Assembly (NCBI GenBank): GCA_023253875.1
Contig: JALRFC010000004.1
Coordinates: 1 to 23,559 of the forward strand
DNA from: Candidatus Kapaibacterium sp.
Lineage (GTDB): Bacteria > Bacteroidota > Ignavibacteria > Kapaibacteriales > UBA961
Length of the DNA: 23,559 nt
Direction of reading: 5' to 3'
Part shown: positions 1 through 7,859 of the stretch, piece by piece
How positions within the stretch are numbered: the first letter of the stretch is position 1
Layout of the letters: the number at the start of each line of letters is the position of its first letter
Program-made: the position numbers and the translations under genes
The notes under the pieces: generated by a model
Told to the model about the DNA's origin: nothing
The model's database searches: none
Seen by the model: the letters and a program-made list of their open reading frames with translations, nothing else

Positions 1-2
1 TT

Positions 3-1091
3 GCCACAAATGATGCATATGGCAATATGATCGGTCAAGGATTTGAAGTCTTACAAGAAGTAGTGGATACCCTTCCACCATCTTTTGAACGACGCAATCT
101 TGAAAATTCCATCAATGTCGTGATTCGAGATGAACGTTCTGAAGATAAAGGATTGGAGCGTGTGCGTGTACTTTCAACTCAAGGATTGCTCGCCATTGAA
201 AAAGGAATCGTGATTACAGAAGCAATGATCATGAAAGGTACTCCGCAGTACACATTATTTGTCAAACCGGCGGCCGGTGTGACGAAAGGAATGATGGAAA
301 TTGAAGCCAAAGACATAGCAGGCAATATTTCCACATTCATCTTACAATATGAAGGGTCATCATTTCAATCCAAAGTAGAACAAAAACCCATTATTCTTCC
401 TGAGAAAAATGGATGGGAATGGGGTGCCTATGCCATAGCAAGTGCACAGTTTCATGATGTGAATTCACCAAAAACTATCGGGATGATTGACTCACCAAGT
501 GGATTTCAAGCAGAAAGTTCCTCACCATTGGGTCTTGGATTGCATGTAGGCACAGCAGGTACTTCCACATTCAAAACAATGTTTCGAATGGAGTATTTGC
601 CATATTCGGTCTTATTGAGAGGTCAAGACACCAATGCAGTTCAAGTATATGATAGTTTGATCAAAAATTATGTTCCATTTAGAGAATCAACAGTATTGCA
701 AGCAGATTTACCAACGCTTGCAGTTTCCGGTGGATTCCGTTGGGACATGCATGATTTGCTTTATCTATTTGCCATGGGTCAGGCATCTTTTATTCCCAAT
801 AAACAAGCAACTGCATTTCGACACATTGACTCTCCACTTTCATTCACATATGTTGAAAGCGGTACGAGAGAATTATCTTTAGGAGAAAAAACTCTTGATG
901 AAGTTTCCTCTCTTTGGTTCTCTGTCAATATAGGATTTGGGTTACAAAAACAGGTGTCTCAAACACTCACATTATTTGGCGAAGCGCAGTATCAAACAGT
1001 ATTGAATTCAATTTTGAATCAAGTCAATAATTCTGCAACTTGGAATTTCGCTTCACTGCGTTGTAATATCGGTATTAAAAGTACATTCTAA
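3..1091 (+). CDS. Ig-like / outer-membrane beta-barrel surface protein (5' truncated)
   Basis: The reading frame is open from the first bases of the window, so the true start lies upstream; the ATG at 27 is internal. The N-terminal part has two Ig-like strand ends of the same kind (ATNDAYGN at the window edge and AKDIAGN about 95 residues later), suggesting tandem beta-sandwich modules. From about residue 135 the chain alternates hydrophobic and polar residues in many short strands (GLGLHVGTAG, LAVSGGFRWDM, WFSVNIGFGL, TLFGEAQYQ) and ends in Phe (IGIKSTF), the usual C-terminal signature of outer-membrane beta-barrels. The likely role is a surface or outer-membrane protein displaying Ig-like domains. 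I cannot assign a substrate or a named family. It ends 11 bases before the rhodanese gene. Confidence 0.7.
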   Translation, partial: ATNDAYGNMIGQGFEVLQEVVDTLPPSFERRNLENSINVVIRDERSEDKGLERVRVLSTQGLLAIEKGIVITEAMIMKGTPQYTLFVKPAAGVTKGMMEIEAKDIAGNISTFILQYEGSSFQSKVEQKPIILPEKNGWEWGAYAIASAQFHDVNSPKTIGMIDSPSGFQAESSSPLGLGLHVGTAGTSTFKTMFRMEYLPYSVLLRGQDTNAVQVYDSLIKNYVPFRESTVLQADLPTLAVSGGFRWDMHDLLYLFAMGQASFIPNKQATAFRHIDSPLSFTYVESGTRELSLGEKTLDEVSSLWFSVNIGFGLQKQVSQTLTLFGEAQYQTVLNSILNQVNNSATWNFASLRCNIGIKSTF

Positions 1092-1102
1092 AGGTTATCA
1101 AT

Positions 1103-1405
1103 ATGAGCTATGGACTAATCACTCCCGAAGAATTGCGCCTCAGACTTGATGTTGGCGAAACACCTGTCATGATAGATGTTAGACAGCCTGAAGAACATCA
1201 GGAGATACATATTCCCAATTCGATTCTGATTCCTCTTGATACACTTCCTTCTCGAATCGAAGAATTGGAACACTTCAAAGAACATGAAATCATACTCTAT
1301 TGTAGAAGTGGCGGAAGAAGTGGCAAAGCTTGCGAATATCTCTATGCTCGTGGTTTTAATGTATTGAATTTAGTTGGTGGCATGCTTGAGTGGAAGACCA
1401 AATGA
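1103..1405 (+). CDS. Single-domain rhodanese-like sulfurtransferase
   Basis: A 100-residue protein with one rhodanese domain and no signal peptide, hence cytoplasmic. The N-terminal ITPEELRLRL and VMIDVRQPEEH segments are typical, and the active-site loop CRSGGRS places the catalytic Cys at residue 67, where it would carry a persulfide. The C-terminal NLVGGMLEWK is the usual end of the fold. Length matches GlpE/PspE-type stand-alone rhodaneses. Its stop overlaps the ATG at 1402 of the next gene (ATGA), so the two are probably translationally coupled. The substrate or sulfur acceptor cannot be told from sequence; a general sulfur-carrier or detoxification role is possible. Confidence 0.9.
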   Translation: MSYGLITPEELRLRLDVGETPVMIDVRQPEEHQEIHIPNSILIPLDTLPSRIEELEHFKEHEIILYCRSGGRSGKACEYLYARGFNVLNLVGGMLEWKTK

Positions 1406-2067
1406 TTGAAGAAATCATTCTTACTCATGAAGATTTCGAAGCGATGTCAGACAGATATCGTGCTACATTCATTAATTCCATTTCAGGATTTAAGTCTCTT
1501 GGACTGATTGGAACTGTCAACGAAAACGGTATCACCAATATCAGCGTGTTCAATTCCATCGTTCATATTGGTGCTTTTCCTCCATTATTGGGAATGGTGT
1601 TCAGGCCCGACACAGTACGAAGACATACACTTGAAAACATACTTGCAAGTAAGCATTATACCATCAATCAAGTGCATTCAGCAATGCTTCCAATGGCACA
1701 TTTGGCAAGCGCGAAATTCGATGATGAAATTTCAGAGTTTTCTGCATGTTCTTTTACTGAAGAATACAGCTCAATTGGCAAAGCACCGTATATCAAGGAA
1801 AGCTCTGTAAAAATGATGTTGGAATATCGTATGCATATTCCCATCCCAATGAATGGCACTATTTTTCTCATTGGTGAAATCATTGAAATCAGAATGCCTA
1901 AAGAGATCATACAAAAAGATGGATTTGTTGATATTCATCAAGCAGATACCATCACTGTTGCAGGGTTGGATGCATATTATTCTACTCATTTCATAGATAG
2001 ATATGCATATGCCAGACCAAATATGCCAATCACATCTTTGATGCAAAAATCCGAGGATTCAAAATGA
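1402..2067 (+). CDS. Flavin reductase-like FMN-binding split-barrel protein
   Basis: About 221 residues resembling the flavin-reductase-like split-barrel family, whose members bind FMN and reduce flavins or related substrates with NAD(P)H. Visible family traits are the early SLGLIGTVNENGITNISVF strand pair, the PPLLGMVFRP turn, the RRHTLENI segment and the YTINQVH strand. I chose ATG 1402 because it overlaps the rhodanese stop as ATGA; an in-frame GTG at 1390 would give four more residues. The 3' end overlaps the next start as ATGA (2064-2067), so rhodanese, this protein and the epimerase form a tightly coupled set. The exact substrate is unknown. Confidence 0.8.
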   Translation: MIEEIILTHEDFEAMSDRYRATFINSISGFKSLGLIGTVNENGITNISVFNSIVHIGAFPPLLGMVFRPDTVRRHTLENILASKHYTINQVHSAMLPMAHLASAKFDDEISEFSACSFTEEYSSIGKAPYIKESSVKMMLEYRMHIPIPMNGTIFLIGEIIEIRMPKEIIQKDGFVDIHQADTITVAGLDAYYSTHFIDRYAYARPNMPITSLMQKSEDSK

Positions 2068-2981
2068 AGTCCATCATCGTTACCGGCGGAGCCGGACTCA
2101 TTGGAAAAAAACTCATCAGAGTATTGAGTGAATCAGGATTTTCCATCATTGTCTTTAGTAGAAATCCGGATAAAGCAAAAAGAGTATTGCCGATGGCACA
2201 AGATTTTGTGAAATGGAATGGCGAGGTGAATATTTCGGCAGAATGTATTGAAAAGATCAATGGTGCTCATGCAGTGATTCATCTGGCTGGTGAACCGGTG
2301 GCCAAACGTTGGTCTGATCAACAGAAGAAAGCGATTTTTGAAAGCCGAAAAAATGGTACGGCAGGAATTGTAAAAGCAATCAGTCAGGTGACAAATCCTC
2401 CGCAATTTTTCTTCTCTGCTTCAGCAATTGGTTTTTACGGTTCAGATGGTGGAGATGCTGTGTTCACAGAATTTTCAGAAGCCGGCGCAGGATTCTTGGC
2501 CAATGTGTGTATTGAGTGGGAAAAACAAGCATTACAAGCAAATGAATTCACAAGAGTGGTAATTGGTCGCATTGGAATCGTTTTAGATCCAAGAGAAGGA
2601 GCTTTGGCAAAAATGCTCTTACCATTCTCACTATTTGTGGGTGGGAAAATCGGGTCGGGAAATCAATGGATGTCATGGGTACATCCTATGGACATCATTG
2701 GATTCATAATGCATGCTCTTGAGCATCCACAAGTGAGAGGAACATTCAATCTGGTTGCTCCGGGCGCAGTGACCATGAATAGATTCACCGAATTGCTTTC
2801 AACAATTTTACATAGACCTTCATGGTTGCATGTTCCTGATATTGCATTGTCAATCATGCTTGGTGAAGGGGCTGTGATTGCCACGGGTGGACAGCATGTA
2901 TTGCCACAGAGAACAATCGAATCCGGTTATCGTTTTCAGTACACAGATTGTGATCAAGCGCTTCACGATTTACTAGACTGA
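2064..2981 (+). CDS. TIGR01777-family NAD(P)-dependent epimerase (YfcH-like)
   Basis: A 305-residue extended short-chain dehydrogenase. The N-terminus VTGGAGLIGKKL (residues 6-17) is the glycine-rich Rossmann motif, VIHLAGEPVAKRW is the hallmark of the TIGR01777/YfcH subgroup, and SASAIGFYGSDGG carries the catalytic-region Ser/Tyr. The C-terminal VLPQRTIESGYRFQYTD followed by LHDLL is the DUF1731 tail found in this family. Members bind NAD(P)(H), but their physiological substrate is generally unknown. The start overlaps the preceding stop by four bases. The following MurG-like gene begins 16 bases downstream, so co-transcription is likely. Confidence 0.9.
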   Translation: MKSIIVTGGAGLIGKKLIRVLSESGFSIIVFSRNPDKAKRVLPMAQDFVKWNGEVNISAECIEKINGAHAVIHLAGEPVAKRWSDQQKKAIFESRKNGTAGIVKAISQVTNPPQFFFSASAIGFYGSDGGDAVFTEFSEAGAGFLANVCIEWEKQALQANEFTRVVIGRIGIVLDPREGALAKMLLPFSLFVGGKIGSGNQWMSWVHPMDIIGFIMHALEHPQVRGTFNLVAPGAVTMNRFTELLSTILHRPSWLHVPDIALSIMLGEGAVIATGGQHVLPQRTIESGYRFQYTDCDQALHDLLD

Positions 2982-2997
2982 ATGATAAGGACTGCAC

Positions 2998-4125
2998 ATG
3001 CATAATGCTGAACAAAATATTAGCATTCTTATTGCTGCCGGAGGAACAGGTGGTGACCTCTTTCCTGCAATTGCCATTGCAGAGGAATTGCAAACCATGT
3101 TACCCCGATTGACTATCCATTATACCGGCAGCCCTGATCGAATAGAATCTCGATATCTGCCTCGCAATGGTTTTGCATTTACTCCCATGAAGAGTCTTCG
3201 AGGATTTCGTGGACTTTCCTCCTCAATCTTACAACTTCCTTTTGTATTGATCAAAGCTATTCTTGAAGCAAGAGCAATTGTTCAACAATACAAACCATCT
3301 TGTATTATTTGTGGTGGCAATTATATTAGTCTTCCTGTTGGACTCTATGCTATTTTGTCGGGCATACCACTTATCATCATTGAACCCAATGTAAAACCCG
3401 GTAAAACAAATGCTCTATTAGGTAAATATGCTTCAATCATCATCATAGCTTTTGAAGAAACAAAGAGTATGTATCGTTCACTCTTTGGTAAAATGCCATT
3501 TGACAATATGAAGCATTGTGGTAATCCGCTTCGCTCGGCTTTCGTGAAGAATATTCCTTCAAGGGAAGAGGGTGCAAAAGCTTTCAATCTTGATCCATCA
3601 AAAACAACTCTCTTCGTTTTCGGTGGTTCACTCGGTGCTCGTTCTATTAATCAATCACTTATTAAGATGATTGATCGTTTGTCTGAAAAAGGTATTCAAA
3701 TTCTCTGGCAAACCGGAACAGAGTTCACAATCAATCGCGATCTCCCCGAACATGTTCATGTGATGCAATTTATTGATGATATGCCATCAGCATATGCTAG
3801 TGCTGATCTTGTGATATGCAGGGCAGGTGGCGGAACAGTTGCTGAATTGGCTGTTTGTGGTAAGCCTGCCATACTCATACCACTTCCAGGCGCTTCAAAT
3901 AATGAGCAAGCACTCAATGCGGAAACATTACATCATCATGGCGCGGCACTTGTACTAGAAGATGGAGCTTTGAATACTGAATTGGAATATGCAATCGAAT
4001 TATTACTTGGCAATACGGAAAGATTGAAAGAGATGGGAGAACATGCCATCAAATATGGCAAACCTCATGCAGCGCAAGAAGCTGCTCAATTGATAATGCC
4101 ATATCTAATCCAAACAAATGACTGA
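2998..4125 (+). CDS. murG: MurG-like UDP-GlcNAc:lipid glycosyltransferase (GT28), altered motifs
   Basis: A 375-residue GT-B glycosyltransferase with MurG architecture and length. MurG adds GlcNAc to undecaprenyl-PP-MurNAc-pentapeptide (lipid I) on the inner face of the membrane. Present family motifs are GGTGG (15-19), FGGSLGARSIN in the second half, the QFIDDMPSAYASADLVICRAG strand-loop, TVAEL with the conserved Glu at 283, and GKPAILIPLP. Three usually conserved positions differ: the His after GGTGG is Asp20, the HEQN box reads IEPN (128-131), and the His of the HQ..NA box is Glu303 (NEQALNA). It may be a lineage-specific MurG or a paralogue acting on another lipid-linked acceptor. No other mur, fts or dcw gene is nearby. 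Confidence 0.75.
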   Translation: MHNAEQNISILIAAGGTGGDLFPAIAIAEELQTMLPRLTIHYTGSPDRIESRYLPRNGFAFTPMKSLRGFRGLSSSILQLPFVLIKAILEARAIVQQYKPSCIICGGNYISLPVGLYAILSGIPLIIIEPNVKPGKTNALLGKYASIIIIAFEETKSMYRSLFGKMPFDNMKHCGNPLRSAFVKNIPSREEGAKAFNLDPSKTTLFVFGGSLGARSINQSLIKMIDRLSEKGIQILWQTGTEFTINRDLPEHVHVMQFIDDMPSAYASADLVICRAGGGTVAELAVCGKPAILIPLPGASNNEQALNAETLHHHGAALVLEDGALNTELEYAIELLLGNTERLKEMGEHAIKYGKPHAAQEAAQLIMPYLIQTND

Positions 4126-4188
4126 TTTTTGCTCATTTTTTCAGTATTACCTTCGATATTTGGGTCTATTTTAGTCTGTTCTACATTT

Positions 4189-4219
4189 TTTGGCACAAAA
4201 GTGGGGTTATATAGGGTTG
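4189..4219 (+). promoter_or_regulatory. Candidate Bacteroidota-type promoter for the SPOR gene
   Basis: TTTG at 4189-4192 is followed after exactly 19 bases by TAGGGTTG at 4212-4219. This matches the Bacteroidota -33/-7 arrangement TTTG-N19-21-TAnnTTTG with one mismatch. A start site near 4225 would give a leader of about 27 bases to the ATG at 4252, which supports that ATG over the in-frame TTG at 4129. Pattern match only. Confidence 0.4.
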
Positions 4220-4251
4220 GTATATACGTTAATTTTAATGTCAGTACAGAC

Positions 4252-5112
4252 ATGATCAAGCAATCTTCGAAATCTCTTACATCAGCTTTGCCAATCATAG
4301 CGAGCGCAATCCTTTTCGCATTGTGGACTTCACCGTTTGCATCCGGACAAGCCTCTATTGTCAGGAATAGACTGCAATCACTCGCAATGGGTAAAATTGA
4401 AGAGGCCAAAAGAGATTTACCTGATTTATTAGCCGAATTTCCAGATGATCCAGGTGTTCAGTTTCTCCATGCATCTGTCTTGGAAGACATGTCAAAATCG
4501 CTTCCAATGTATCAGAGAATTGTAAAAGATCAACCGGGCTGTGAATGGGCTGACGATGCACAATGGCGTATTGTTCACTTTCATGCAATGAAGCGGGATA
4601 CCCTAAAAGCTAGAGAGGAAATGCAGAATTTCAGAAATGCTTATCCTAAATCTGAATTATTACTGACGGCATATGATCTGCTTCGTGCTACTGTGGGTGG
4701 TGCAGGAAAACCTAATAAGCAGGCAATCAAACCAATTACTACATCCGATCAAAAGATTGTGAAGAGTGAAACACCAAAAAAAGATTCAATCACAGCAATC
4801 ACTAAACCCGCAAAGATTGATTCCGGCTTGATTACCAGAGGAAATACAATAAAAACCAATCCTTTTGAACCACTGTTCACACTGCAAGTAGGTGTCTTTA
4901 AGACCAAGGCTGCAGCAGAACAAGAATTTGAAGAGTATAAAGCAAAAAGAATGAAAGTAAATCTTACTGACAGAAAAATGCCTGATGGCTCACTGCGTTA
5001 TGTCGTAACAATAGGTGAATATACTTCACGGAAAAATGCAGAAGCCGGCGTAGGACTTGTCAAGGACATTTGTAATTGTACCCCACTAATCATACAAAAA
5101 CTTGATCAATAA
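4252..5112 (+). CDS. Secreted SPOR-domain protein with helical (TPR-like) N-terminal part
   Basis: A 286-residue exported protein. Residues 1-33 look like a signal peptide: a lysine-bearing start, then a hydrophobic stretch ending near ASGQA. Residues about 36-145 are helical and TPR-like (GKIEEAKRDLPDLLAEFPDD, DDAQWRIVHFH). A Lys/Thr/Pro-rich linker spans about 150-203. Residues about 205-286 form a SPOR domain (FTLQVGVFKTKAAAEQ, LRYVVTIGEYTSRKNAE), which in known proteins binds denuded peptidoglycan glycan strands at septa. The frame extends upstream to a TTG at 4129, but the signal peptide and promoter spacing favour 4252. A periplasmic role in division or cell-wall organisation is inferred. 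The partner gene upstream is MurG-like, which fits the theme. Confidence 0.85.
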   Translation: MIKQSSKSLTSALPIIASAILFALWTSPFASGQASIVRNRLQSLAMGKIEEAKRDLPDLLAEFPDDPGVQFLHASVLEDMSKSLPMYQRIVKDQPGCEWADDAQWRIVHFHAMKRDTLKAREEMQNFRNAYPKSELLLTAYDLLRATVGGAGKPNKQAIKPITTSDQKIVKSETPKKDSITAITKPAKIDSGLITRGNTIKTNPFEPLFTLQVGVFKTKAAAEQEFEEYKAKRMKVNLTDRKMPDGSLRYVVTIGEYTSRKNAEAGVGLVKDICNCTPLIIQKLDQ

Positions 5113-5142
5113 TACATGGCTCTCAATTTGAGAGCCATTATT
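5111..5142. terminator. Hairpin between convergent SPOR and hutI genes
   Basis: ATGGCTCTC (5116-5124) and GAGAGCCAT (5130-5138) form a perfect 9-bp stem with loop AATTT. The stem extends outward by AATA/TATT past one unpaired C. It fills nearly the whole 29-base gap between two convergent genes and could stop transcription from both sides. There is no long T tract, so it is a weaker intrinsic terminator than the one at 12829. Confidence 0.6.
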
Positions 5143-6389
5143 CATTGAATGGCAATTCCCTTGCACCAAGTTTTTGCAATGTGATTCACCCCAAAATGAT
5201 ACACCAAATCTGTATATGAATTTGTGTTTAGCAAATTAAAATCAGCGCTCTTCCCTATTTCTATACTTCCACATTGTTCTTCTGCTTTCAATGCATATGC
5301 ACCATGCAATGTTGCAGAAGTTAATGCCTCTTCAATGCTCATACCCATATTCATGCAAGCAAGTGAAAGAATCAATTGCATATTCGGTGTATAGCAAGAA
5401 CCCGGATTGCAGTCAGTTGCCAATGCAACAATCAATCCATGGTCAATCATTGTTCTTGCAGGAGCATATGGTAAACGTAAAGTATATGCAGTACCGGGCA
5501 AGAGCGTAGCAATAGTACCACCCTGCTTCATTGCTTCCATGCCTGCTTCAGTACAGTATAATAAATGATCAGCAGAAACAGCTTTCAATCTTCCTGCCAT
5601 CTCGGCGGCACCAAATGATGAAAGTTCATCGGCATGGACTTTACATGAGAAACCAAGTTCCATGGCTTTTTGTAAGATGCGTTCGGAGTCTTCAACTGAG
5701 AAATATCCGGTATCGGTGAAGACATCGCAAAATTCTGCGATATTCAATGCTCTGACTGCAGGTAACATTTCATTGATGATGAGCTCAACATATTCAGAGC
5801 TTTTGCCTGCATATTCAGGAGGGATATCATGAGCCCCCATGAATGTGGTGACTATGCGGATTGGCACTTCTTTTTTTACGATATCAATGGCTTTCAGCAA
5901 TGCAATTTCAGATTCAATGGAAAGACCATATCCGCTTTTCATTTCAAGGGTTGTCGTTCCATATTCAATTGCCTTCCAAGCAAGTTCAATTCCCTGTTGT
6001 GCCAATTCTTCAATGGAAGCTGACCGTACTGCAGAAACAGTACTGAGAATTCCCCCACCTTCGGATGCAATTTGTTGATAAGTGATGCCACGAAGTCTTC
6101 TCGCAAATTCATGCGAGCGATTTCCTGCAAAAACACAATGCGTATGAGAATCAACAAAGCCAGGAATGATTGCTCTCCCTTTTGCATCAATGAAGTGATC
6201 TACAGCAATTTCCTGTGATATTTCAGATGCTTTGCCAATCCATTCAAAGGTATCGCTGAATAGTATTGCCGCATCTTGAATGATGGTAAGATCATTCATA
6301 GCATTCAGAATATTCCCTCTCGAATCTGTCTTTTGCGAGACAGTGATCAGTGATCCGATATTTGTAATCAGCGTTCTCTTCATGGACAT
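5142..6389 (-). CDS. hutI: Imidazolonepropionase
   Basis: A 415-residue amidohydrolase that converts 4-imidazolone-5-propanoate to N-formimino-L-glutamate in histidine degradation. Diagnostic motifs are DSHTH (80-84, metal ligands H82 and H84), MKSGYGL, FMGAHDIP, EFCDVFTDTGYF, KVHADELS, SADHLL, LLPGTAYTLR and ATDCNPGSC. Length matches the family (about 400-420). The first codons are ATG TCC ATG, so translation may also begin at 6383. It is the last gene of the minus-strand series, three bases after the PduO-type gene. No hutH, hutU or hutG lies in the window, so the rest of the pathway must be elsewhere. Its proximity to folD suggests handling of histidine-derived one-carbon units. Confidence 0.96.
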   Translation of the reverse strand: MSMKRTLITNIGSLITVSQKTDSRGNILNAMNDLTIIQDAAILFSDTFEWIGKASEISQEIAVDHFIDAKGRAIIPGFVDSHTHCVFAGNRSHEFARRLRGITYQQIASEGGGILSTVSAVRSASIEELAQQGIELAWKAIEYGTTTLEMKSGYGLSIESEIALLKAIDIVKKEVPIRIVTTFMGAHDIPPEYAGKSSEYVELIINEMLPAVRALNIAEFCDVFTDTGYFSVEDSERILQKAMELGFSCKVHADELSSFGAAEMAGRLKAVSADHLLYCTEAGMEAMKQGGTIATLLPGTAYTLRLPYAPARTMIDHGLIVALATDCNPGSCYTPNMQLILSLACMNMGMSIEEALTSATLHGAYALKAEEQCGSIEIGKSADFNLLNTNSYTDLVYHFGVNHIAKTWCKGIAIQ

Positions 6390-6392
6390 CTA

Positions 6393-6938
6393 TCACGATT
6401 TCCATTCAATGTCATCATGTCCTTCTTTTGCATTCACGAATCGTGCAGCTACGAAAAGATAATCGGACAATCTATTGATGAATCTAAGAACTATCGGATT
6501 GATTTCTTCTTCCTGCTTTAATGCAACTATGGCCCTCTCAGCTCTTCTGCATACTGTTCTTGCCAAATGAAGATGAGCTCCACCCTTTGAGCCACCCGGC
6601 AAAATGAAATTTCTCAATGCCGGAAGATGCTCTTGATATGTATCAATCCATTGTTCCAATACATCAACATGTTCTTCAGTAATTACAGGGACAGATGATT
6701 TTTGCATAGCATCTTGTGGAGTTGCCAAATCAGATCCAACGGTAAACAAGAGTGAAGAGATATGTTGCAATGGTTCACCAACCATTGCAGGCAAATCATG
6801 CGTGAGTGCAACACCAATCACTGCATTCAATTCATCAACAGTACCATATGCTTCAATTCTCAAAGAGAATTTTGCAACTCGTTTTCCACCAAAGAGACCG
6901 GTGGTTCCATCATCGCCTGTTTTTGTATAGATTTTCAT
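6393..6938 (-). CDS. PduO-type cob(I)alamin adenosyltransferase
   Basis: A 181-residue protein that transfers the adenosyl group of ATP to cob(I)alamin to give adenosylcobalamin. Family motifs are the N-terminal KIYTKTGDDGTTGLFGG ATP-binding segment, RIEAYGTVDELNAVIG, ILPGGSKGGAHLHLARTVCRRAER, and NRLSDYLFVAARFVN near the end. I chose the ATG at 6938, which gives the typical MKIYTKTGD start; an in-frame TTG at 6950 would add four residues. It lies between folD (about 20 bases upstream) and hutI (3 bases downstream) on the same strand. It implies an adenosylcobalamin-dependent enzyme in the cell, but none is encoded here. Confidence 0.95.
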   Translation of the reverse strand: MKIYTKTGDDGTTGLFGGKRVAKFSLRIEAYGTVDELNAVIGVALTHDLPAMVGEPLQHISSLLFTVGSDLATPQDAMQKSSVPVITEEHVDVLEQWIDTYQEHLPALRNFILPGGSKGGAHLHLARTVCRRAERAIVALKQEEEINPIVLRFINRLSDYLFVAARFVNAKEGHDDIEWKS

Positions 6939-6957
6939 GTGAAGACTCAAGATTACT

Positions 6958-7809
6958 TTATTGAATGATACCCAATGCTTTTTCAGCGGCAGATACCGTT
7001 TGTGACATCAAAGTGCTGATTGTCATTGGACCGACACCTCCGGGCACCGGAGTATAGGCAGAAGAAATTCCATATGCATCAGGATGCACATCGCCAATCC
7101 CACCGGGATGATATCCTGCATCTACAATGATGGAATCTTCTCGAATCCATTCTTTTTGGACGAATGCAGGTTTACCAACAGCTGCTACAAGGATATCAGC
7201 CATGCGAATATGCTCTTGCAGATTTGATGTGCGAGAATGACAAATCGTGACAGTACAATCTTCATTCAGAAGCATGGCAGACATTGGTTTGCCAAGTATC
7301 GGACTGCGACCCAATACAACAGCATGTTTTCCACGAAGTGGAATTTCATAATGCTTCAGCAAAGCCATGATTCCGGCAGGAGTTGCAGAACCATATGCAT
7401 CAGAGCCCATTGCCATTCGGCCAAAACCTAAACATGTAACACCATCAACATCTTTCTCAAGGGCAATTGCATCAAAACACTGTCTTTCATCAATGTGATG
7501 TGGAACGGGATGTTGCAAGAGAATTCCATGCACATTTGGATCAGTATTCAATTCATTGATAATCGCAGTGAGTTCAGCAGTGGTGGTATGCTCAGGTAAT
7601 TCAATGGAACGTGAATCCATCCCAATCCGCCTACATGCATTACCTTTCATCTTGACATATGTTGCACTTGCCGGATCACTTCCAACCAATATCGTTGCCA
7701 AAATTGGAGTTCTTCCGGGCGCATGTTGAAGCAGTGCTTGCGTCCTTAGAGCAAGCTGCCGTTCAATGTCTTTTGAGAGAGTCTTTCCGTCTAAAATGAG
7801 GGGATTCAT
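6958..7809 (-). CDS. folD: Bifunctional methylenetetrahydrofolate dehydrogenase / methenyl-THF cyclohydrolase
   Basis: A 283-residue cytoplasmic enzyme interconverting 5,10-methylene-, 5,10-methenyl- and 10-formyl-tetrahydrofolate with NADP. The cyclohydrolase/dehydrogenase active site is seen as YVKMK (Tyr51, Lys55, matching Y50 and K54 of the E. coli enzyme), followed by QHPVP, KDVDG, the Rossmann segment VVLGRSPILGKPMSAMLL, TVTICHSRT and the C-terminal TPVPGGVGPMTISTLM. Length matches the family. It lies 50 bases downstream of manA and upstream of the adenosyltransferase and hutI, making a C1/cofactor group on the minus strand. Confidence 0.97.
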   Translation of the reverse strand: MNPLILDGKTLSKDIERQLALRTQALLQHAPGRTPILATILVGSDPASATYVKMKGNACRRIGMDSRSIELPEHTTTAELTAIINELNTDPNVHGILLQHPVPHHIDERQCFDAIALEKDVDGVTCLGFGRMAMGSDAYGSATPAGIMALLKHYEIPLRGKHAVVLGRSPILGKPMSAMLLNEDCTVTICHSRTSNLQEHIRMADILVAAVGKPAFVQKEWIREDSIIVDAGYHPGGIGDVHPDAYGISSAYTPVPGGVGPMTISTLMSQTVSAAEKALGIIQ

Positions 7810-7859
7810 ATAGGTCCGAAGGATTTCTTATGGCATGCAAATTAACCAATAAATACAAT

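Noticed and set aside
1508..1810. Overlapping reading frame inside the flavin-reductase-like gene
   Set aside because: Its product shows no domain, and the main frame has clear family motifs; it is a shadow frame.
4129..4251. N-terminal extension of the SPOR protein from a TTG start
   Set aside because: The extra 41 residues precede a good signal peptide, and the stretch contains a promoter-like TTTG-N19-TAGGGTTG, so it is more likely noncoding.
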